Source: Cheiracanthium punctorium (taxonomy: Eukaryota; Arthropoda; Arachnida; Araneae; Cheiracanthiidae). Taken from it: 64,000 nt of DNA. The notes beneath the pieces were generated by a model. The model searched no databases and was not told the DNA's origin. It worked only from the letters and a program-made list of their open reading frames with translations. Made by a program: the position numbers and the translations under genes. Where the stretch lies: contig JAWZYV010018266.1 in assembly GCA_038373885.1 (NCBI GenBank), positions 549,001 through 613,000 of the forward strand, written 5' to 3'. Each line of letters opens with the position of its first letter. Within the stretch, counting starts at the first letter, position 1. Shown here piece after piece: positions 47,540 through 58,244 of this stretch.

Positions 47540-49159
47540 TATTATTACAATTATTTTCAAGTGAAGGATCATTTTCCCTTTTGGTTGAGGATGAAATGAA
47601 CCTTTTAGCATTTCCTCGAAATTTTATTTTTTTCATTGCTGAATGTGTTTTTAAAATATTATTAAAATATGTTATAGATGCAAAATATTGTCTAAAATAT
47701 GATAGCAAAGAGCCAAAGTATTATTTAAACATGAATGTTATTTTTTACAAGTTGTTCCCTTAAGGAGATAATTTTACTACACTAAATACTATTACGAGAT
47801 AATAATATTTTCTTAGGTTCAAGGAATATTTTCTTATGATTACATGTATGATATGAAACGTACACTCAACAAAAGTAAGAAAAATATCAGATTCTTGTTA
47901 CAAATAGCTAACATATTACAGTAGTCTTAACATCTTTTCAGAAAGATGTCACAAATTTCTCCCAAAACACAAATACTTCTAACAGCAATATTAAGATTTA
48001 ACATGGAAATTTGGATTTTGCCCGTCTTATTTTTTGACAGGTTTATTCAAATAAACATCATTTTAACATTTCAAACTCATAAGAGCAGCTGATATTTCTT
48101 TTTGAATTAAGAATTAACATGAATAAAGTCTCCCGAAAAATCTCAATTCAAAAAATATGAAAAAAATATTTTAATGTGCTTCCTTTTCTCTTAAACATTG
48201 TTATAATTTGAAAAGAATTGAAAATAGTGCTTGTGGAGAAATAACACATATTTTTGAACTTAACAATTTTATGTCTTTGGAAATAACTTCAATTTTTGCT
48301 TATTTTAAATGCATTATTAGCATCCAATTTGAAATTTAACAGACACTTCAAGGATTTAACATTTACAAGATTATATGGCTTCATTACCTTTACAGTTCAT
48401 GCTGAGAATCATGAAGAAATAAATAAATTTTGGCATTTTTTTTAATTTAAGGAAATTGAACTGGGCGTGAAATGAATAATGTAAATTAACTACTTTGAAT
48501 ATAGCTTGATAATGAAGAAATACGTCTTTCTGATCATAAAGAGATTTGAAATAATAATTGATAGCATACTTAGAAACAAGGCTAACATTGTTATATACTT
48601 ACACACTTTTCCAAATATTTATTGAATTAAAAAATATATAAATCATTCTTGGTAATGAATAAATTATTTAATTATATTTAGCAGAGTAGCTTCTGATAAA
48701 TAAAGAATTGCTTTAAATTTTCTGAGTATCTACTAAATCATAAAACAAAACAAAAATTCTTACAATTCAGTTAATGAATTCTTAATGTAAGTTCATTAGT
48801 GTTCAGGTCATTATTTTCTCAGAAAACTGCGCATCTCTAGACCCGTCACGTGACGCTTAAATGGTCTTAGTTTATGCAACTTTTAAAAAGGTTATGTTTG
48901 TCCTGTAAAAATATCCTATTCACTGTATGATTCATTAAAACGTATTATTGAGTATTTTAAAATAGCATTACCTCATTAGCTATTATATGAAATGTAGCAT
49001 GCCTTTGAAAGTTTCTTCTCTGTAATAGCCCACCCTACTTATTTCTTTTCAGAAGACTTTTCAAACTGGTGTAGAATGAAGGGGTTCTTTAGTAGAAGGG
49101 GTATTAACGTACACGAGACGAATTATTTATTTAAACAATGATGAAACTTCTATATATTA
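47540..49159. other. AT-rich stretch, no gene seen
   Basis: Chance frames only. No terminal repeats recognised. Confidence 0.5.
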
Positions 49160-52100
49160 CTAGCAGAACCGGCCACGCGTTGCTGTGGCTGAGTGATTTA
49201 AGCAGGATTTGAAAGACAAAATTTAACACAAATTAACATAACATTTAATAACATTTATTTAATAAATACTTTAAATATTTTAATTTGATATATATACTCT
49301 AAATATCTTTAATCGTAATAAATCACAGTTGATATTCAATGAAGCGCCAATCGATGTACAATATTTTTGGTCAATCGGTCCTTTGCTAATGCAAATAAAC
49401 TTGATGGTCTTCCTACTCGTGAACACGCCACGTATAATTGCCCATGGGAGAAACATGGATTTTCAAAGTCTAAGCCGCAAATAGACATGTTTGGCCTGAG
49501 ATTTATTTTAGTCATCGCGAAAGCTAAGCGAATGGGAAACTGTAGTCTTTTAAATGGTATGGGAGAATTGGATATCATCGGAATACGTGGTAACAAAATA
49601 ATTTCTCCTTTAAACTTTTCTGTCAAAATAGTTGCTTCAAGAACGTTTCCAGTGATACTTTTGATCACCAAACGTGTACCGTTGCATAGTTTAGGAGGGT
49701 TTAAATTACGCAGTAGAATAATCGGTGATCCAATTTTCAATCGAAGATTGTGTGGTGGCATTCCTGATATGTCTAAAGAATTTAAAAATTCAATTGGGAA
49801 ATTCACTGCCTCACGATTACTAAGCCAGTCATGATTTAAATAGTTATTTAGTATGTCTGGGAAGACACTCTCAATCAGTTCATTTTTAGTTTGAACAACA
49901 GTACAGAAATTATCTGGCAATCTAATATGTTGAGTATCTTGATGAAATTCTATTTCACCGTTTCCAAGAGCCAGTAATTGTTTAGAAAATTCTTGTGCTG
50001 TTGGATCATTTTGGAGTTGTACTTGCATGTTTTTTGTCAGTCTGAGTGTTTCAACATTTCTCCATAAAATTGATTGTTTTAGACATGCATTAATTTCATC
50101 TGCAAAAGTAGAGCGAGGAATAACTGGCAACGTTTGCCGGAAATCACCAGATAGTAATAAAATAGTACCACCGAAATATCTGTCACTATTGTTTAAATCC
50201 TGCATAGTCCTATTTAATGCTTCGAGCGAATGCTTATGAGCCATAGTACACTCATCACAAATTATGATCGAAGTCTTCCGTAACACTGCTGCCATTCCGC
50301 TTCTTTTTTTGATATTATAATTTGCATTTGGATTGTTATGAATATCTAATGGTAGCTTGAAAGCAGAATGTGCTGTCCGCCCACCATCCAACAAAGTAGC
50401 AGCTATGCCTGATGATGCAGCTGCTAATGCAATTTTTTGTTGTGACCGTAGTTTCGCAAGGATGAAAGATAACAAATATGTTTTACCGGTACTACCTGGT
50501 GCATCTAAATAGAAAAAACCGCCTTGTTTGGCATCAATAGCCAACATAATTCGATTGCATATGTTCTTCTGCTCGTCAGTTAATAATGGTTCATTGTTAG
50601 TAACAAATGTATTTAAATCACGATTATTAAATTGTTCTTCTCGCTGCAAATCACTATTTACTAAGTCTGTAGCTGGGCGATTAGGAGATGGAATACCATA
50701 ATGACTAAGAGGTGAATTTGAGATCATAATACATAAATCTTCAATCATTATTAAAGCTTCGTTATACATATCTTGTGTGAAGTCTAAGTTTGGAGAGTGG
50801 TTTATTTGTTTATGTCGGTAGAGTATATCTTCAGTCATGTAGTTCTTATATTTTTCCCACAATATAGATGACTGTGTTGGAAAACATGTCATCAAAATAA
50901 TGTCAAATAGTCGACGAATATTACTCGGCGAAGACGTTAAAGCAGCATCAGCAAGTGTCAGATCCCAATGGTTGTCATCTTCTAAAAGTTGCAACGCGTG
51001 ACATGCATCTTTATACGTACTGAACACTTGGTCATTAACTGATCGTAAAAATTGAAAAGAGATTGGTCCAGGAACATTCACCAACAATAAACGCAGAAAA
51101 AAGCATTCACGTTGTTTTGGATGTACAGTATAAAGTCGTCCCAGTGTCTTAGCTTTAAATATGCCTGCAATATAAGGATGTGGTTCTCCCTTTTTACGTG
51201 GTTCCCATTTTTTAGCAGACATGTTCCATGAAAAATAGCATGGAATATCAGTGTATAATACTGTTTTTGCGAATTGACCATACACATCAGTTTTTTGACA
51301 AAGAGTGAAAAATTCGGTTAGTGTCGTTTTTGGTGGTTCACATGCTCTTTGGAGAATATTTTCTTCAGTGAAATACACACGTTGTCCATTTTCAAGATGC
51401 ACTGCAAGATGTTGTATAGCAGGTTCTCTGTGGTGTATGGGGAAGCTAAGTATACGCCAGATAGCTTCACTGCTGCTAATGTATCTACCCATTTGGTAGC
51501 GTGCTATTTCATCATTTTCGTTTATATTTTGTACTCCAAATACGGCCAAATCACTGCCCTTATTAACGTACTTGCAAATATACTTGATGGATTTCACAGA
51601 ACTGCAAAGCTCAACATTAATATGAGCCATGTACGTTTTGGAGAGTAGTGGTGAGTATGGTACTACCCATTGATTGTCAATTTCTAATTGGTTAGAATTT
51701 GAAGTTCTCATTTTATATGTATGACCACCATTATCAGCGTTTCTGCGGCGATACAATGGATAACCATCAATATCAGTAATGGTATCATTTGTGAATTTCT
51801 TAGTTCTTAGGAAAGTTTGTTCAGTTCTTAGGAAAATGTTTCTTACATTTCCCATTTTCCATGCATGGTGATGTCATGTTAAACGCTCCACACGGTCCAT
51901 GAATCATATGACTTGTAACAATATTAAATAATTCTTTATCAATTGAAGAATCTGGAATTTCGGCTGAAATAATTTGATCAATTTCCTCTGGACGAATTTT
52001 ATCTTCAAGCCAAATTAAAATGTGAGCATGAGGTAAGCCTCATTTCTGCCACTCAATTGAATACAACCAACGACACGTTTTGCGAAAAACTGAATATTTT

Positions 52101-53637
52101 ACTATAAAATCAATCAAAGATTTCAACTTCTGTTTAAACACTCGTGCAGTAATATCGTGACGATGTATTGATTGTTGACCTAGTAATAGTAAAGATTGGA
52201 TTTCCTCCCAATTTGGATTACACGTAAATGTTATAAACAAATCTGGACGACCGTAATGACGTACATAAGTCATTGCATCCTGCATGTATTCTTGCATGTT
52301 TCGTGGGCTACCTATGTAGCTGGAAGGTAAAATAACAGCACTACCAATTTCATTGGTGTTTAAATTTCCATCGACGTTTCCAACAATAGCATCTCGTAAG
52401 TGAATGTAATCCTCTGATCGTAGTTTAGCTTGGTTGAACCGAATGAATCGCAAACGTTCGCTTTCAATCTTAGCAAACATTTCCACAACGTATTGATGAT
52501 ACAATTGACGATATCGAAGGATATAGTTGTCCTGATTGTGTCTAATCATTAATCGATACGCATAGTAGTTCATTGAACTATATTTTTTATTTAATTCATT
52601 ACAATTGACTGGATCAGACTGTTTCATGAGCTCTTTCAATACGTGCATATCGAGTCTTCTTGCTACGGGCAGTAAGGTTAGATTTTTTGGGTCGCATATT
52701 ACTAAAAGTAGTGCTTGGTATAGGCAAAATAAGACATGTATAGTGTGTAGTCTAAGAAACTGTATCACATTAAGGTGTGGCGCCATCTATGCGATGCAAA
52801 GGGCAATGTTGTACAGTTCTCTGTAAAGAAATTCTCTTAAGGCGCCATCTGTTCCAGCCTTAATGGTCTCAAACGGAAATATTGGACCTACGATTGGAAC
52901 CTACGATCAATAACAACAATCAACGTAATCAGAATATCAGTTGACCCGTTTTTGAGTTATTTCGGAACATACACACGGACACTGGATTTTTATATATTAA
53001 GATAAGATAAGATAAGATATATGAAAAATATATAATACGTTCTTTTAGGTTTCTTCCTCTGTAAAATGAGAATTTTTCTGTAAATAAAACACACGCAAAT
53101 AATAAGATGTCGTTTAAAGCAAGAACTGTTAAACTGTTCTTTTTTTTTTCAAAACAATAAAAAAGTTATCTCGGTTGCCAATTTCGGAAAAAATAAAATA
53201 AAACGCTTTTATCCCTTTAGAAGCAGACGATAAGCTATGAGTTGAGTATTTCAATATCACAGATATTATTAATTTTCTTCGTAGTAATGTTCCAATATTT
53301 TTGGCCGTGTTCGTGACTGCCGGTTGGGATAAACACTTTTTCTTGAATTTATGCAGTACACAAATACATATTAAATTACAGTTGTACATAAAGAAATTCT
53401 CTTAAGGCGCCATCTGTTCCAGACTTATGGAACCTACGATTAATAACAACAATCAACGTTGATGATCAGTTTTTTATTAATTATTAATTATTGAGACCAT
53501 TAATTTGAATAATAACTATCCTATTACCTAAGTTGGACCAAATTACATATGTATGCAAACTTTCATGAATATCAGTTGACCCGTTTTTGAGTTATTTCGG
53601 AACATACACACGGACACTGGATTTTTATATATTAAGA
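49160..53637 (-). mobile_element. Helitron (autonomous type, decayed)
   Basis: On the minus strand the 3' end reads GCCACAGCAACGCGTGGC (a hairpin), then cggttctg, then CTAG (49163-49160) followed by T. Two possible 5' ends, both A|TCTTAATATATAAAAATC, lie at 53002 and 53637. The roughly 200-bp blocks downstream of them (52796-53002 and 53382-53637) are copies of one another. The inner end gives a 3.8-kb element and the outer a 4.5-kb one. The coding part is a RepHel gene truncated at its N terminus. A (GATAA)n tract abuts the inner 5' end. Confidence 0.85.
49336..52786 (-). pseudogene. Helitron Rep/helicase (RepHel), broken in three parts
   Basis: RepHel nicks DNA with an HUH/tyrosine Rep domain and unwinds it with a PIF1-type helicase. 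Part 1 (52786-52043) covers the Helitron N-like domain, including NYILRYRQLYHQYVVEMFAK and RPDLFITFTCNPNWEEI, and ends at TGA (52042-52040). Part 2 continues in frame to another stop at 51821 and holds the HUH motif [11 protein letters not shown]. Part 3 (51855-49336, 839 codons, a different frame) has YICKYVNKG with the two Rep tyrosines (residues 92, 96), Walker A APGSTGKT (452-459), Walker B ICDE (532-535), GDFRQ (570-574) and the terminal HGQLYVACSR. The NKSQGQ-type motif expected after AFAMT is replaced by an out-of-frame stretch (about 49490-49515), as if two compensating indels occurred. The ~40 N-terminal residues of part 1 do not look homologous, and the family's longer N terminus is missing. 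Not functional as it stands. Confidence 0.9.
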
Positions 53638-53982
53638 TAGTAATGCATCTCCATTCGTTTTCCCCTTTATATTTTTGTGAAATATTCATAATTGATTCTT
53701 TGTTGTATGTTTACAATTATTTTAGTGTTCTGCAGGGACTTTCATTAAAAATGATACCCATGAAATTTGAATTAGAAAAATAAATAACTTAACGTATCAA
53801 ACTAAATCGTGTTTTCTTTTTTATGTCTAAACATAACAATTGTGTTCTAAATAAAATATGGTTCACACGTATTACACAGTTGATGCTACGCTCGACTTCT
53901 AAGGGAGAAGTTAGGCGACTGGACCATCTCTTAAGAGACGGATTTGTGAATTGGCCGACGCGGTATTGTGATTTAACACTTA
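53638..53982. other. AT-rich stretch, no gene seen
   Basis: Between the outer Helitron 5' end and the foldback at 53983; nothing recognised. Confidence 0.5.
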
Positions 53983-54122
53983 TCGGCTGTATTCACCAAG
54001 GTCTTGACACCCGCGTTAACCCCTTCAGGTTTTAAAGTGACGTCAAATATACATCTATTCGACATCTGACCCTCGATTTGGAGGGTTGACACGGGTGTCA
54101 AGTACTTGGTAAATACGGCTGA
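53983..54122. mobile_element. Foldback MITE, ~140 bp
   Basis: The left arm TCGGCTGTATTCACCAAGGT and the reverse complement of the right end (TCAGCCGTATTTACCAAGTA) continue together into CTTGACACCCG. Arms are about 35-40 bp with few mismatches. No coding capacity and no clear target duplication. Confidence 0.8.
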
Positions 54123-54445
54123 TTGATTTTTGTCTTCTTTGGGTTAAAGAAATGATAAGGCTTTTGAAGACACACTCTTTTGAACATTTTAAAGTCAATA
54201 TTCATTGGGCTATCGGCCATCGCAGACATAACGCAGCTAATGTTGGGCTTAATGATTCACAATTGGAGCCAATTTTGCGTAACTTTTTAACGCCGTGAAA
54301 GCAATTTGAGCCACATTTTGTACAGAACATAACTGTAGTGTCTGATCTCCAAAATAAATCACAATCTACTTTTATTTACGTGAAGGTTTCTTATAACATT
54401 TTTACCTCAAAACGCATGTAAATTCTTGTCTATACTATTTACAGA

Positions 54446-55123
54446 TATACAGTGTGTTCCGGACTTTGTGTACACTTGGAAGGAAGGTAGACAACACCGT
54501 TTGTTAAACCACAATAACATAGGAAAGCATGGAGAAATAGATATTGGCGCTTTACGCGAGCTCTCAAGGTCGTCAAGTGTGGCTTCCTCATATTTTTTTT
54601 TTCTCCTTAGCCGAGGAAAGATGACAATTAACATAATCGATGACAGGAGTGTGAAGGTCCAGGATTCAGATCTGTCCCGTGGCTGTCAGCTAACGGTTCG
54701 GCGTTTTGGACGTTTCTCTCCGGATGTAACTCCGGATGTCACGTTGGAATCACTTACAAATTCCTCCACCCAAGGCGCCTTCACTCAAGCAAATGCCCCT
54801 CGTGTAGGTTTGCTATTTAAAAAAATCTGCCAAAGTTTACGGTTTTTTCAGAAGATTATTGACTACAAATTTCGAATAGTTTTATTTTACAATAAAAATT
54901 TGGATTTGCTAAAGAGATTAGCGGTAGATAATATTCAAAAAAAAAAACAGCGTAAAAATTGGCAGATTTGATAATGAGAAAGCCACACGTGTCGATCTTG
55001 AGAGCTAGCGTACAGCGCCACCTATCGATTTACGCCCATGCTTTCCTATGTAATTATGGTTCCTTATAATATTGCTTATCCTCCCTCTAAATTTGTACAC
55101 GAAGTTCCCGGAGACCCTATATA
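54446..55123. mobile_element. Long-inverted-repeat element interrupted by a SINE
   Basis: The ends read ATACAGTGTGTTCCGGACTT and, in reverse complement on the right, ATATAGGGTCTCCGGGAACT, both followed by TTYGTGTACA. Inner parts of the arms match more strongly: acataggaaagcatgg on the left with its complement near 55040, then ggcgct.tacgc.agctctca. The arms span about 150-170 bp each. SINE copy E sits in the middle. No transposase. Confidence 0.75.
54625..54810 (+). mobile_element. SINE family member (copy E)
   Basis: aggtccaggattcagat (B-box-like), ggctgtcagctaacggttcg (54681), tctctccggatgtaac and attcctccacccaaggcgcc follow the order of copy A. Same orientation. It lies between the arms of the 54446-55123 element and creates a 181-codon chance frame. 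Confidence 0.75.
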
Positions 55124-55960
55124 AACGCTTAACATTTTTTTTTTTTCAATATGTTAAAAAATTATCTGATTAAAATCACAGAATTTACTGTGCAATATCG
55201 AATACAAGTTATTTCATTCTGATAATATCTACTTTAAAAAAAGAGAAAAAGTTATAAATATATCCACTTCGTATTTAAAAGAAAAGTTTCGTTTGAGTGT
55301 CTTGTTGATTACACACACGTTATTATTAAAAATAACGATAAATATTTAAGTTCTACTCTTTTTTCTCGAAAGTTACTACAAACTGTATCAGTGAGTATAT
55401 AGTCTTGGCAACAATATGGTTAACATTATTTTTTTAAATCATTTTTCAGAGATATCAGATAAAATAATTTTTCAAAAAATCGATTATGTATTGCATGGAT
55501 AGTCAAACTAGGGTGACCGTGTGGCATGACAGAGTTTTAAAAAGTATTACGCGAAAACGTATTGAAAATTTAAAAGGAAATTAATAATGGTATTGTCTTC
55601 AGGAACTGTGTCAAAATCCTTACAAATCATATTTCGTAGAGTTAATGTTCAACATCGAAAAGAAAATATTAAGAGATAATTGCAGTTAACTGAGTATAAA
55701 ACTTGGAAGAACGATTTTTGCTTATGCCTCAAAATACTTCCGAACCAGTTTGCTTGATATGTGGAATTTCAGTAGCGTTCCGAATATATTCAGCCTGGAC
55801 TGATATTTTAAATACCTGCGTTGGAATTTCAGCAAGAATTAAACTTAAGTTTGTTCTTTTGTTTTATAAATTCTTATGTATTTTTTAAATTTTCCATCAC
55901 TAAGACGTGCAAAAAAAGTACGTCCCTTGAGTAAAAATTCCATATATATATATATATATA
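55124..55960. other. AT-rich stretch, no gene seen
   Basis: Ends in a (TA)n tract (about 55941-55967) that abuts the next element. Nothing else recognised. Confidence 0.5.
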
Positions 55961-55967
55961 TATATAT

Positions 55968-57903
55968 GGGTCATTCCACAAGAATAGGGTAACTTCGTGA
56001 AATTGTAAAAAATGTATTTACTATTCAATATTTTTAAATTTTGAATAATGCCCATTTATAGACAGCATTGATTCTGTTTAGGAGCATGTATAATATTTTG
56101 CAATTTGAAATTTTTTTTTATTAAAAATTAGGTTTTTAACCCCAAAAAATCAGTCGCTTGGCATGTACCACTCGAAAAAGTGAAGAGTTAAGTGCTAATT
56201 ATTTTTAAGCTAACCGATTTAGGCAACAAAAATGATCGTTGTTGTGTTCTGAGATAGTTATTTAATAACTTGTTATGTGTGTAATGTGATTTTTTGAAAA
56301 TTTTCATCACTTTTTTTCAATTTAAGTTGTGTACCCTACTTTGCGCGTCAGTCCCCTGGCTCATGTTAAATTCCAAAAATTTCTGATATTATCCATTGTT
56401 GATAACTTTATTGCCTGTTTCATATCTATTTATCATATAAAGATGGCATTGACGACGTTTATTTATACATCAGCCATTTTTATTCAATGTTTTTCGCCAT
56501 TCTTGTGTCAAACAGAATGCTAACACTCAATTTGTCAGTCTCCTGGTAAGTAATAATTTAGTAATTTATAAATAATTATTATTGATGTATGCTGATTTTA
56601 ATGTCTTTTTATTACTAGATTTAATATTAGAACAGAATAATATGGCATTTGCTTCCAATAAGTAGATTTTTTGAGTTTTATAGTAAAAACGTCAGTCCCC
56701 TGGCAGTTTTCCATCTGGAATACTGCTTGTAACTGCTTGGATAACTTGTAAAAGAACTGCTCAAAATAGTAAGTAATTGCTCAAAATAGTAAGTAATTGC
56801 TAATAGAAAGTAATTGCTCAAAACTGACATATTACAGAAAAAATGCCCAGCAATAAAATTTCTATTATTGAAGATGTTGATATTAAAACAATGGATGATC
56901 TGATAAACGAAAACCAGAATAAGCAAATTTCCTTTCAAGGAACACTCAAGGTACATCAAATTTGTGGTGATGTACAACACCCTAATCGTCTTATTATGAA
57001 GTCATTGAGTTGTTTCTGTGATCCTATAATTTGTGAAAGTTACAAGTTGAGAACATTTAAATTTGAACAAGATCAAAATCTTTCAAGGCGCCGTTCGACA
57101 CTCAAAGCTTCAAAAAAAAGAAAAAAAAAAAAAAGTGAGAAGCAAAGTAAAAAATCTACAAGTAAGCAACAGATCAAGTTCACTGTTGGTGATTTTATCC
57201 TAGTCAAATTTTTAGTCAGAAATAAAGAATACCGGAGTGTTGCAATTTGTTCGTATGTTAAAGAAAACGAAGAGAAGTTGAGTGTCACATTGCTCAAAAA
57301 ATGTAATGATAAAAATACTTTATTTCGATTAGATGAAAATGATATAGCTGATATATCGTTTGAGCATGTATTGGAAAAATTACCAATACCTATTTCAAGT
57401 CCAAGCGTAATAGAGTCACTTATACATTTAATAAATTTATTGATGTTTGTGAAAAATAATTACTATTATTTTTGCTTTGATGTTAAAGTTTAAAAAAAGT
57501 TTTAAATAGTATAATTAAAATAAATAATTAAAAATGTATAGTTAAAGATGATTAAATAGGAAAATATATGTATTGAGGTTATGTATGAAACATGTTTTTA
57601 TTGCTTCTTTGGATAATTATTATTAATTATTAATAAAAAGTTAGCATTATTCATTAAAATGTTCATTCTAGAATGAAATCACCTGTTCCCGTCAGTCCCC
57701 TGGAAGTCATGTCAGTCCCCTGGAATCTACTTTTTGAAAAAAATCGATTTTTTCAAAAATGCTCAAATAATTGAGTGTTGCTGTACAAATACAATAAAAT
57801 TAACTTATTTTTCATAGATTTTATCAAAAAATTTCTAATCTGATATAAATGTAGTATGTTCCAAATTCACCTCTAAAGTTACCCGATTTTTGTGGAATAA
57901 CCC
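55968..57903 (+). mobile_element. Unclassified DNA transposon, 1.94 kb
   Basis: Inverted ends: GGGTCATTCCACAAGAATAG (55968) and, in reverse complement on the right, GGGTTATTCCACAAAAATCG, both continuing GGGTAACTT. ATAT flanks both sides, but the left flank is a (TA)n tract, so a target duplication cannot be defined. The motif GTCAGTCCCCTGG occurs at 56347, 56691, 57691 and 57711, and as GTCAGTCTCCTGG at 56534, all on the plus strand. Such repeated motifs often bind a transposase. The 216-codon frame at 56843-57493 lies between them. I cannot assign a superfamily. Confidence 0.8.
56843..57493 (+). CDS. Element-encoded protein or last exon, 216 codons, function unknown
   Basis: This is the longest unbroken frame outside the Helitron. 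A Cys-rich block SLSCFCDPIICESY lies at residues 54-67, a basic linker RRRSTLKASKKRKKKK at 82-97, and then FTVGDFILVKF (113-123), YRSVAICSYVK, VTLLKK, LFRLDENDIADISFEHV and LEKLPIPI (about 130-185). The last part reads like a small beta-barrel (Tudor/SH3-like) of the kind ending many uncharacterised arthropod and cnidarian proteins. That resemblance is from memory and not tested. ATTACAG just upstream (56831-56837) is a good splice acceptor, and the frame stays open back to it, so this may be a terminal exon. A candidate donor, CTG|GTAAGTA, lies at about 56544. No DDE core is seen. Codon use is AT-rich like its surroundings. Confidence 0.6.
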   Translation: MPSNKISIIEDVDIKTMDDLINENQNKQISFQGTLKVHQICGDVQHPNRLIMKSLSCFCDPIICESYKLRTFKFEQDQNLSRRRSTLKASKKRKKKKSEKQSKKSTSKQQIKFTVGDFILVKFLVRNKEYRSVAICSYVKENEEKLSVTLLKKCNDKNTLFRLDENDIADISFEHVLEKLPIPISSPSVIESLIHLINLLMFVKNNYYYFCFDVKV

Positions 57904-58244
57904 ATATATTTGTTGTTGTTTGTTTGACTGCGGAGTTTTTCAGAAAAAGGTTGGCTACCACTGGTTTAACGTAACATTTACTTTTGCGTCCTATCAACGG
58001 AAACTGAAACTAAAGAAGTAATTTTGCTTAATACGTCCATGGTATATAGTGTATGAAAGCCGTATGAAATTACACAAACCAGTTTGTCGCAGTTACCAAA
58101 TATTCATTTCCATTTGTTTCCCGGGAGTTAGAATTATACTTCAGAATTGAAGAAATACAGATCTTTCTAGATATCAAACAACAGTTTAATATAGATTATT
58201 ATATTGGATAATTTTTCAATATTATGTCGTTATTATTGATTATA
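57904..58244. other. No gene seen
   Basis: aaaaggttggctaccactgg near 57946 resembles one end of a hAT MITE, but no partner end was found. Confidence 0.45.

Noticed and set aside
49367..49834. 155-codon plus-strand frame (and others at 50027-51648)
   Set aside because: Antisense shadows of the Helitron helicase.
54426..54971. 181-codon plus-strand frame
   Set aside because: It runs through one arm of a foldback element, SINE copy E and the start of the other arm; no domain is visible, so it is chance.
57940..57970. hAT MITE end (ggttggctaccactgg)
   Set aside because: No partner inverted end or 8-bp duplication found nearby.
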